From the NCBI GenBank assembly GCA_029964075.1, contig CM057136.1, positions 14,868,381-14,932,380 on the forward strand: a stretch of 64,000 bases of DNA. The letters are read 5' to 3'. The DNA is from Patiria pectinifera. Its lineage: Eukaryota; Echinodermata; Asteroidea; Valvatida; Asterinidae. The position numbers were made by a program, and so were the translations under genes. The notes beneath the pieces are model-generated. The model made no database searches and was not told the origin of the DNA. It was given only the letters and a program-made list of their open reading frames with translations. Of this stretch, positions 27,030 to 36,682 are shown one piece after another. Every line of letters begins with the position of its first letter. Within the stretch, counting starts at the first letter, position 1.

Positions 27030-27122
27030 TGTAAAGTTAATTACGGGTACCCGATTCCCTAATATGGAACCGGTTCCTGACACAGCGGTCGGGTACTCGG
27101 GTACCCGGTTCCGATGCACAGC
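27030..27122. repeat. GGGTACCCGG-type degenerate simple repeat
   Basis: GGTACCCGATTCC, GGAACCGGTTCC, GGGTACTCGGGTACCCGGTT recur in a short stretch; a similar fragment (CCAGGTACCGGGTACTCG) is near 31579. Probably the end of an unclassified DNA transposon. Confidence 0.4.
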
Positions 27123-27713
27123 CCTAAGGATGACTTGTGATTGAACTGTAACAACAACTTTGCCATGAAATAATAACCAGAATCATAAATATTTATCAAT
27201 TGACACAAACAAATGTACCAGCTGTTCGATTTATGAAAGTCATAACCAAACAGGAATGGTTATTCGATCTCCACCCCCAAGAAAACCATATATACAGGCC
27301 AAAAAGACACCTCATCATAACAGGTGTTATCTGCTGCGTTGTAATCAAGTCTGTCAATAACAAGTCAATCAAAAGCCCACCTGTCCCATAGCAAGTCCGC
27401 GACTATAGACCTTTATCATGCTGTCACCATTTCAGTCATGTTCCCTGTATCCAATAACAGTACTGAATGATAATGTTTTTTGTGCAAAAAGGAACCAGAC
27501 TATTTTTCCTTCCAGCCTCACTTTGGTTACGTTGACTTGAATGGGCAAAAATCAAGATGGCCTCAACATGATAATGGTCTATTCAAATGAACTGTTACAT
27601 AGGCACTGTTATTGTTCATTCCTTAAATACTTGTGAGCAGCTTGATGGATTTCATATGACCAGACTTGTGATTGACTTGTGAAGGACTCAACATGAGTGT
27701 TCTTATCTTGCAT

Positions 27714-30228
27714 TCAATTCATGACGATGACCGACACAAGGACAGCCTCAACGAACGTGCAGAAACCCATGAAGTACAGGAACCAGGATTTCTCCTTGGC
27801 CAGGTCGCCAGACTGTAGGAATCGGAACTGTTTGGATGATCAAGACAACGACAGGTGTGGGAAAAAGTAAAAGAAAAGAGAATGGGTTAAATCTAACATT
27901 GAAACACAATGTTTGATTTTCTGATGTTTATTTAAACCAATAATTACTGACCATGCAGATGTTTCAATGGAATAAGGGGAAAATATGTGCTTGGCCAGGT
28001 ATTAAACAACTAGGCTCCAAGTCAGTTTAGGTACATGTTTAATACCTGCCAAGCACATATTTTATTCCCATTCATAAATACCTTTCATTCAAAAGTCGAA
28101 ACAAGTCACAAAATGTTAATTTCCAATGATTTGTTTAAAACAGTAGGGTATTTAACCCCCTCCCCCCACAATATTTTGTAAAGACTGCCCTTTTCTATTG
28201 AAGTGCGTGCCCTTTTTCACCAGTGTTAAGAGTGCCCTTTTTTCTTTTAAAGCAAATGCCCTTTTTTTTTTACCAGTACCCTGTTTCACCAGCAGCCTTT
28301 TGCGAGTGGCTTTTTGGAATTTCACGCAGCATTCAGCAATCGTACCGCCCTAAAAAGTGCCGTCTATTGTCCGATACTGTGCATAATTGTCCAATTTGAA
28401 CAGCGCCCCCATTCCCACCTCCCCCCCCCTTCCCTCCATTTGATTTTATGGAGGCCAAGTGTCCGGAGAAAAAAAATATCTACATCTCAGCTTGGATGTG
28501 CGAGTGCCCTTTTCAAGAACTTTTTACCCCCCTCCCAAATAAGAATAACCTTGCTACGCCTCTGTCCCCCCTTCCTTCCAACTGAATTCACTTACTATGA
28601 AGGCCTCCACTGCAATAAATCCAAGGAGACTAGCACCGACTAGGAAGTAGAGGAAGCCTTGTTTGCCGGTCGAAGCACCCCGGTATATGCACAGAATCAA
28701 AGCAATCTACGGGTTCAAAACCACAAGAACGTTGTCTAAGAAGTTTGACTTTCATAGTTGAACATGTTGAATAAAAAAAAAAAATGACTGGAACAGGGTT
28801 TGGTCCTGCAACTCCAGATTGCCCTACCAACTGAGCTATCAAGGCCTATGTTGGTGGCTCCCAATTTTGTTCAAGGGGTGCTAGTCAGAAGCCATAACTC
28901 TGTATAGGTCTCCCTCAAATGGCGTCCTTTCTACAGATTGCCACAAGCATCGGCATTTTGGGCGTCAAATTTGCGTGACGCTCATCGGCTACACCGTATT
29001 TCGAAGAAATTTCGAGCAACACGCGCGCGTTTAGAATATTTTGCACACTTCGCGCACACGCACCTGGTGGCATTGAACACGCAGTTGTAATTTTCCTACA
29101 ATGATGGCATCATATGAGAGAGATCTATTTGCAATGTTACTGGGGATCAAACTCAAAGGTCATGATGCTAGCAACATAAGCAATGCTGCGTACCTGCGCA
29201 GTGGCAAACAGCTAGGGATAAGACCTTTTATTAAAAATTATCAAATAAACCATGAAGGAAAAATGACTAGGTGCATTATGTAATATTTTTAAAGTTGAAC
29301 TAAGACCTTATTGGGGGCTGGATTTGAACCTAGGCAAATTCAGTTTGACTTTGAGCTCCAACAGGCATCAACTCAAGGAGCCCTACAAACAGGGCTGTTG
29401 CTCTCTCTTTTAACGTCTCTTATTCCTGCCACCATGAGACAGTCGTTTACAGCCCGCGTTCAAATTTATATCTCATTGACAACAAATTCTGCTCAATAGG
29501 AAAGCAAAGTATGACAAAAAGACTAAAAATGGTACTCACGAGAACCAAGAGTGTGATGACTGCAACTGTTCCTATCATAAGCAATTTCTGCATGTGTGAA
29601 AAAATTGAAAAACCCGAGTTATACAAAAATAATAAATGCTGTGCTGTGTAATTACAAGAATACAAAATTACTATCTCCAGTATGTGTCCAGTGCTCATTA
29701 AATTAGAAGCAATATGTTCTTCTGAGACAGAGGCAGGAGACATTTTCCTGTAATCACTTCACATCTTGTTTCCTTGGGCAAGCCACTTTACCCCCACCTA
29801 CCTCTCTCCACCCAGGAGTATAGGTACCGGCATTAGCTGAGGAGTAACCTGGCATGTACAAGCATCCCATCCATATGGAATACAAATATTCTTAGTCGTT
29901 TCATGCTACTGAAACCGGAGATAAATGCCAGCCTATTATTATGGGCCACATTGGCTCGTGACAGACTTTACTTACTTTACTTCGCAAAACCCAGCAAGAC
30001 TAACTGATAAAAAAGAATAGTAGTCAACTTTTTGCCGAAAAAGTGTAAAAAAGGATTCACTATAGAACTGCCCTCTTAAAAAAATGTACCTGTTTCAAAG
30101 TCACTTACCGAGCGAGGAGTTTGCGTGGAATCATGGTATACAGCATGTGATGAGGAGGGACTTCCCAAGGATGATGTTGCCGTCTCTTGTCCCGGGGGTG
30201 CGGCAAAGATTGGCGTCTTCTCATCCAT
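27714..30228 (-). CDS. TMEM243: TMEM243-like small multipass membrane protein (minus-strand copy), 4 exons, 130 aa
   Basis: Exons: 30228-30109, 29587-29540, 28706-28596, 27827-27714. All junctions are phase 0 with GTAAGT/GTGAGT donors. The start is MDEKTPIFAAPP in exon 1; the stop is TGA at 27716-27714. A polar N-terminus of about 40 residues, containing AVYHDSTQ, is followed by three predicted helices: about 41-64 (KLLMIGTVAVITLLVL onward), 71-96 and 108-128. The short loop between helices 2 and 3 carries RFLQSGDLAKEKSWF, matching the family's YRQGDLEP loop in human TMEM243 (118 aa). TMEM243 is known mainly from association with drug-resistance expression; its molecular function is not established. 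The plus-strand gene at 31749-33355 is its divergent paralogue. Introns hold a foldback repeat, a tRNA-like SINE remnant and a second SINE-like repeat. The family call rests on hydropathy, the GDL loop and shared intron positions. Confidence 0.75.
27968..28070. mobile_element. Foldback element, near-complete inverted repeat
   Basis: The left arm 27968-28008 and right arm 28036-28070 are inverse copies with small differences, separated by about 27 bases. It lies in the last intron of the minus-strand TMEM243-like gene. Confidence 0.7.
28188..28310. repeat. Irregular TGCCCTTTT repeat cluster
   Basis: GTGCCCTTTT-like words recur about five times with T runs between them. It adjoins the shared core at 28440-28510, so it may be part of the same dispersed element. 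Confidence 0.5.
28440..28510. repeat. Dispersed element core, copy 1 (GGAGGCCAAGTGTCCGGAG)
   Basis: TGATTTTATGGAGGCCAAGT continuing GTCCGGAGAAAAAA matches 39128-39200. Both sit in C-run or G-run rich sequence close to GGCGTA-type ends (for example 28555-28565). Confidence 0.65.
28770..28860 (-). mobile_element. Degenerate tRNA-derived SINE remnant
   Basis: The minus strand reads TAGCTCAGTTGGTAGGGCA, a good tRNA A-box region, but the B box has decayed (GGACCAAACCC) and is followed by a T run. Not a working tRNA gene: no intact acceptor stem or T arm could be drawn. Confidence 0.5.
29300..29345 (-). mobile_element. tRNA-like B-box fragment
   Basis: The minus strand reads TAGGTTCAAATCCAGCCCCC, resembling a tRNA T arm and 3' acceptor. 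The 5' half is not recognisable. Likely a decayed SINE head. Confidence 0.35.
29765..29985. repeat. SINE-type repeat with TTGGGCAAGCCACTTTAC motif
   Basis: The motif followed by CTCTCTCCACCCAGGAGTAT and GGGCCACATTGGCTCGTGAC is typical of abundant invertebrate SINE tails. Related fragments are at 37305-37390 and 61900-62010. It lies in intron 1 of the minus-strand TMEM243-like gene. Confidence 0.55.
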
Positions 30229-30461
30229 CTCGGAAAATGAAGGTTGTTTACTTTAATACTCCGTCACTCAAACGAGGGCTGAGACTAGCGGCTTTCAGGA
30301 TTAAAAGTTGATCGTGTTTAAATTAAATTATCTTTACATTTAGGGCCTAACATGTGCTACAACGTACTGCACTTGAAAGATGGAACGTTGATACTTGGGC
30401 ACTGACATCCTTTTGGCAAAATGCAGCCACTAATTTAGGCGCCCTAATTTATGCCTAAATA

Positions 30462-30609
30462 AAGCGAAGGAGAGGAAGACCAAAGAAAAGATGGAGAGAT
30501 GATGTAACTACATATATGGGAACAGTGACTTGGACTTGGACAGCCAGAAACAGAAGTGATTGGAAACGTCATGAGGAGGGCTTCATTCGACAGTGGATGG
30601 ACGTAGCCT

Positions 30610-30654
<45 letters not shown>
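30462..30654 (+). mobile_element. 5'-truncated non-LTR retrotransposon, C-terminus of reverse-transcriptase ORF with (GATA)n tail
   Basis: The frame 30462-30611 encodes KRRRGRPKKRWRDDV, then MGTVTWTWTARNRSDWKRHE and GFIRQWMDVA, then stop. The GRPxxRW..D...W...A.(N)R..W sequence is the usual end of LINE ORF2 proteins. A (GATA)n tail begins at the TGA stop. A stop lies just upstream in frame, so only about 49 codons remain. Confidence 0.75.
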
Positions 30655-30655
<1 letters not shown>

Positions 30656-30881
30656 AACATGAATAGCAAATAGAACTGAATCAATAACATATGTTACAGT
30701 TGCATTAATTTCAAATCATAATTTGCTATAAAGGGCCTGCACAGCCGTTTTCCCACAGTAAACTTATGCGAGATTTTACCTCAGTAAGGTCATGTTGTGT
30801 TGTGGTTATGACATCATACGCAGAAGGTCTCTTTGTAAACAAATGCAATACAGAGCGCCCTCTACCGCACATTGACAGGAA

Positions 30882-31093
30882 AATGTTGCAACCTGACGCC
30901 ACTTCCCTGATTGTGTACAAAGTCTATGCATGGAGCAGAGTCAAGAAATTTTTTAAATGTTTGATTTGTCTCAGTCCAATTCCATTTGTATTGTGCCCAG
31001 ATTCATGTCTTATTTTTGCAATGAATTAATGACCTTCATCTGTTCATTGTCATTGACATATGATGAAGACAATTTGCGTCAGATTGCAACATT
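30882..31093. mobile_element. MITE family 1, copy 2
   Basis: TIRs AATGTTGCAACCTGACGC (30882-30899) and GCGTCAGATTGCAACATT (31076-31093); homologous to 4958-5142. It lies between the two divergent TMEM243-like genes. Confidence 0.75.
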
Positions 31094-31748
31094 TTTTTCC
31101 CAAGATTGAAAATGTTAATGTGGCTGAAACTCACAAAACTAAAAGAAAATATTTCCGGCAAAACATAAAATATTCAGTAACTCACATCATTCACATTCAC
31201 AAAAAAACATCGACCATTTTTGTCGACAGCAGAAGTTCTTCTCACTTCTCATCAGCTAGCTCACGCACGACATAATGTACGTCTGTCTGGTACCCAAATC
31301 GTACGAAACGTGGCGCTACAGAGATCGACAAAGGAGACCAGACTATAGGGACATGAGAAATGACCTTTGCAGGAGAATCTATTTGATACAAAGGGGTCAT
31401 TCTTTATTTACGAGATATATTGTTGGAACAAAACAACCCCAATTTTGGCATGTATTGTATGTTTTCTTCATATAACACTTAAAATCCTATTACGTGAATT
31501 TGAATGTGTAAAATTAAAAAGAAATGGTTTAAATTAATAATTATTCACTGATACTTGCCCCTGCAAAATTGAATCGTTCCAGGTACCGGGTACTCGCTTG
31601 ACCTCTGACTTAATGCACGTGATTCTGATCAGTCGACCGAATCGTAATTGTTGTAATAAATAACATCATCATACTCTAATTTTACGACAATTGTGTCATC
31701 CTCCATGGCCATACAAACGAATGACACAAATTAAAACGAAGACCAAAC

Positions 31749-33355
31749 ATGGATGACGGATCGGGCAAGGATGGTTCTGCCCCGTTAAGCGGGGCAGTTT
31801 ATCATGAGGTTGCACCTGAAAAGGCAAGTGAAATTGTGAACAAAATCTCCCCCGCCGCGCCGCGCCCGGCGCTAGCGCTACGGGTTGTAAGTTGTTACTT
31901 GGCACGCGTAACGTTAGGCTATGCACTTCCGTGTTGGGCGCGATTTACTGATCGCGCTGAACATGTACACTCACTGTACATACACACTGTTCCTTGGAAG
32001 TAGAACCATGGAGTTATAATTATAAACACATTTTATAGTTAGCTCCATGGTAGAACTGCCTAAATGGACTCCGTTGCATCTCAAAATCATAAGAACTCCA
32101 ATGTATAGTGATTGTTTTTACATTACAATGTTGAATTTAAAGGAGAATCCCAACTTTTAGTATTTACTCACTGATACTATTTTTGTATTTAATTACGCAT
32201 TTTTAATTTTAGGTTTTGGCAACCAAGGTATATATTGCACTCACAGTTGCAATGATTGTGGTAAGCGGAAATATTATCTGTTTTAATTCTCATGTCTTTC
32301 TTTCTTTTTAGTTCTCTTTTTTAAGTTCCAGTTTCATTGCATAGTTGTGGAAGCTTGGACTAATGATGTGTACATTTTTTATGATTATAGTTCACTTAAA
32401 TTTGAAATAATTTAAACTTTAGCTACTCGGATAAAAAGGGGCTCTTGATTGACTTTATTGAATTGTTTCTAATCAACAGCTGTCAGTGATCTTTTGTTTA
32501 GTCAGGGGGCAGTATGACTTCACATACTATCTCATGGCCATTAACATCCTCATCAGTGCCATCATCATCTTGTTCTCGGTAAGTAAATTCCTAGTTTGGC
32601 TTTGGTGCTCCAGTAAATACCTTGATACCTAGTTTAATACCAGGTGCAGTGATTGTCAATCCCACAGTTTGAAATAGTTGTAGTCAGATGAAAGTGTGAA
32701 TAACAGCACTGAAATGGAAATGTTTGGTGGCACTAGTTATCATCATATTTTATTTATGTTTCAGGAAATCAGAATTAAGCACAATTGTCCAATTTAAGAT
32801 TTCATGTAAAATTTTAATTGACTTGAATACAAGTCTTGAATAAATTGTAACATAAAATGTGTTTTTTATTTTGATTACAGTGCTTCTGGTACAAGACTGG
32901 GGATTTGGTATGTAAATTTAAAAAAAAATTGTCCCTTGTATGAAGTATGAATCATCTTTGAAATTCAGGAAATATAATGTTGCCCATTACCATGAACTTT
33001 TGTTTACGATTGACATAAAAGTCATTTACTCACATTGATCACTGCATATGTCTTACTCCTTGACACGTTGGGCAAGAACCCAATATGAAATTGTGTGAAC
33101 TTTAACCTCTGAACTTTGACCCTCCAGGATCCAACAAAGTGGTGGTTCCTCATCCTGGTCGGGACGGTGGTCATCTTCCAGTGCATTACGACCGACATCT
33201 ACGTCTTCCAACATGAGAACCCAAATCCCCCGGCGTCAACAGCTGCCCCGCCCCCATTGACGACGTCAAATGGTAACCCTGAGACGTTACAGCCTGCCAC
33301 TAAGGCCATGGCACTGATGATGGCATTAGCTGGTGGAGGGGGTCAACCCGATTAA
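31749..33355 (+). CDS. TMEM243: TMEM243-like small multipass membrane protein (plus-strand copy), 5 exons
   Basis: Exons: 31749-31823 or 31749-31886 (two possible donors), 32213-32260, 32480-32578, 32881-32907, 33128-33355. All junctions are phase 0. The product is 158 aa with the GC donor (AAG|GCAAGT at 31824) or 179 aa with the GT donor (GTAAGT at 31887). Length relative to the paralogue's N-terminus (AVYHEVAPEK against AVYHDSTQTPRS) favours the shorter form. Three helices are predicted: KVYIALTVAMIVLSVIFCLV, FTYYLMAINILISAIIILFS and WWFLILVGTVVIFQC. The family loop WYKTGDLDPTKWWF is intact and very close to human TMEM243. A proline- and threonine-rich tail of about 50 residues follows the last helix and is absent from the minus-strand copy. 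A poly(A) signal AATAAA lies at 33515-33520. Function is not known beyond the family; membrane location is inferred. Confidence 0.8.
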
Positions 33356-33392
33356 ACACACTAGCCGAGTTGTGATGCAGTCGGTCACAAGT

Positions 33393-33600
33393 CAATAGAC
33401 CCCTTGCAAAGAGCGCCCTCAAGGTGGACAGGTCTTTGTTTCCCAGTGATCAGCATACAAAGACACATTGCACTTTAATTGTTACCATATGTTTGTAATT
33501 CTTTGTTGAGGTCGAATAAATAATAATAATAATAATAATAATAATATGTAAATAACAAAACATGTCCACAGTGAGGGCGCTCTATGCAAGAAGTCAATTG
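33393..33600. mobile_element. MITE family 2, copy 1 (TIR CTTGCAWAGAGCGCCCTCA)
   Basis: Left CTTGCAAAGAGCGCCCTCA and right TGAGGGCGCTCTATGCAAG are inverse. The match extends outward to CAATAGAC / GTCAATTG, giving about 37-bp TIRs. It contains AATAAA and a (TAA)n tract (about 33518-33545) and lies in the 3' UTR of the plus-strand TMEM243-like gene. Confidence 0.75.
33515..33520 (+). terminator. Poly(A) signal AATAAA of the plus-strand TMEM243-like gene
   Basis: AATAAA lies 160 bases after the stop codon and inside an inverted-repeat element (33393-33600), so the element may supply the gene's 3' processing signal. Another AATAAA lies at about 33664. Confidence 0.5.
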
Positions 33601-36600
33601 AAAACAAGTTCACAAGTGCTGGGTGAACTATCGCAAAGGAAAGTCTTTGTCTAGTTTATTTGAATAAATTGTGACTATATTTGTCTAGGATGACTTGTCT
33701 AGGGCAGGGGGGCTTGAGTGTTGCTGTATCCTTGGCCCTGCAACCATATGTACAAAAAGTTGTAAATTCACTTTGTGCATACAGGTTCACTTACTCATGC
33801 TTGCAATTTCTGCAACAAATCTGCCCCCAAATATTTCTCCTTTTATGTAAAATGTACCGTTTAATTTGCAGCAAGCAGTACTCTTACATAGATTTTCTTT
33901 CAATTCAGATGACAACTACATGTATACATCATTATGAGACCAAGTTGTGTGCATTCAATGCATGCTTGTGTCAGTGAACCGTGGTCGAATATTCTGGAAC
34001 ACCGTTGCATTATAACGATTAGGATTTTGTCAATTTTTGTTGTTGATGAAATAGATTTAAGCTATAACACGGACTGCCTTATTACAATTAGTAGAACTTT
34101 GGAACGTTTTTGCTTGTTTTGTTTTGTTTTGTTTTGTTTTGCCTCTCTTGTTGGGCTTGGTAAGCTTATTTTGGGTTTTGAAGTGTAATAAGATTTACCC
34201 TCAAGTCTTTTTAAGTAAAAAAATTAGAATCAAACGAGACTATTTATCAGGAGCTAACAGCTGTTGGGAATTTTTTAAATGAAACCCTAGAAAAAAAAAG
34301 TGTGTGGTCCTAAAACCGGAAGTCACTTCCCTTTGATCTGGCATTGACCTATTTGGGGGAAACGGAAGTTGTGACCTTTCACCCAAAAAAGGGCAGTGGG
34401 AAAGTGTATTATTTAAAGGATCATGCAATGAATATTTCCAAGGAACACATTTTGTGCAACTTTCTAATCGTAATGTATGAAAACTATTTGACATCCCTTT
34501 GAGGTTAGGTTTATTGAAAAGTGCACTTCTTGAAACATTTTAAATTGTCCATGCCTTTCCGGACAACTGAGGGCGCTGTTGATGTATGTCATTGCAGGAA
34601 GAAACTGTTCAGTTTAGGGGGTTTTCTGTACAAATTGTGAACCCAAATTTGTGCATTGTAAACATTTGTCAGTGGAAAGGGTGTTGCTCATTGGCTTAAT
34701 ACTGCCAAGCTTTTACACAACTATTCACACACAAAAAGGAGAAAATTTACGACCGCAAAATATCCAGATTAATTGCAACTTTTTTTTCTGCTAAAAAAGC
34801 TGTAACATTGATGTGTCTGCACGGAATGACATCACAGTTTTGCTCATGAATATGGAAATTCGCATTAGCATAAAAACCAAATAGGCACGGAAACGCTCTT
34901 TAAAACGGCGAAACAAAAATTGAAAATATGGTGAAATGGGTTATAAAGGTGCATTTGCAAGGATTGCATTAAATAAATCTCATTGCAAGGTCCCTGTAAT
35001 GTAAATGTATAACAAGTAGAGAATTTGACAGTAGGATTTGAAAAATATGGAACCTCTTATTTCCCATGAATTTTCTTTCTCGACTGCGACCTGGACATTT
35101 TTTTAATTTGCATTCTTTTGGGAAATAAAGAAAAAGGTTTCACATAAAGAACCATTGAAGTACATTCTATTGTCCTTTGTTTATAAGTTATTCACTTCTG
35201 TTTTCGTTATTGTGAATAATAGTAAGAAAATAATTAACTGAATCTGTGTCTTCAAGTAGTTCCAAGCTCCATGCATCATTCCTGTACGCTTTTGAAAACT
35301 TAGGTAAGAGTGACCAATGTTGGTTAATTAACTTTCCCCCGGCCATTCGCATTGAAACTACATAGATATTATTGCCGTTGAGAAGTGTGTACATCACATG
35401 CGATGTTTTGCTAGTCACTGTAAACAAATGAAAATCTCACCTGAAGTTTCTACAAGTTCCCAAACGAACAAACAAAAAAAGGGCAAAGAAAACCACCATT
35501 TTGTGGTATGGGAATGCTGCTCGGTGACACAGCTGTGCTCTTGCCAAACGACTTAATAGATTTGAGTTCATACTGTTGAATTCTAAAGACAAACCAGTTT
35601 TAATTACATTCCTGTTTTCACCCGATAAATTTCATGAAAAACTCTGGTCATTTAATACTTGTTGAAGATTGTCATTCCTCACCGCCACCAAAAAAATATA
35701 ATAAAAAAAAACACACCAAATATCCCCGCAAATAAACTGCAATCTTTAAATTAAGATCAAAATACATCCAGAGTTTTAAAGCACATAAACGTATCAAATT
35801 ATAAAAGTTACACAATCATGTACAGTGCTCTGAAAAATAGTAGAGCAATTTTTCGCCAGTGCACCATGATGAATGCAAGCACCCCGTCCATAATTTTGTG
35901 CAACATCACGAAAACATATATAATTCTCTAACAGAAATTCATTTTGTCAATAGGCCTAGCCTACATTCTTATACTTTAACTACTCTTTTATACTAACTGT
36001 ACCCATTTTTCCATTTTTTTCCAGCCTGGGTTCTTTTCATTATGTTAATAATAATTATACAAAATAGTTCCTTTAGAAAATAAATTTCTTTCCACCGTAA
36101 CAATAATAAAGTTCTTTCTCCCTCAAGTAACAATTAAGTAACATAGATCATTATGAGGATAGAAACATGTATAAAAAAGAACGGTTTGTTTTTTAAATAT
36201 AAAAGCCAAAAAAAAAAAAGATTATTGATCGAAAAAATAATACTTTTCCTTTCATTTTACTACATGAATATGTCAAGACCGCTGTCAACAATATTTTTTT
36301 GGTTTATGTTTTAATTTTTATAAATCACTTTTGCTGCTCCACACACATTTTAATTAAATACATGAATAAACCAACAAAAATACACCATTGATACTCACTG
36401 TATATATAATGCTTACCTGTATGCTAAAGCTACACTATGAAGTACAACTGATAACTAATGCAATACAGACCCCCTCTTTCCAGATTTGAATCACTGTAGT
36501 TGGTGATTAATTAAACAACATGATAGATACCAAATATCGACAAAGAAGATGCATTATTTTGCCAAGGATTAATTACAAAACAGATAGGCCTACTTCTGAA

Positions 36601-36682
36601 GAGAGGCTTGACGAAACTGCTACAGTCCACCACCTTAGCATCGCCAGTCTGATTGTGCGTCTCTATACGAAGTGAACTTGCC
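33601..36682. other. No gene found; probable 3' flank of P450 'A' near its right end
   Basis: AT-rich sequence with (TTTTG)n at about 34113-34141 and a GAGGGCGCTGTTG fragment at 34569. The part next to 36683 is likely 3' UTR of P450 A. No coding exon recognised. Confidence 0.45.

Noticed and set aside
28796..28850. Possible tRNA gene
   Set aside because: A good A box but a decayed B box and no complete cloverleaf; a SINE remnant is more likely.
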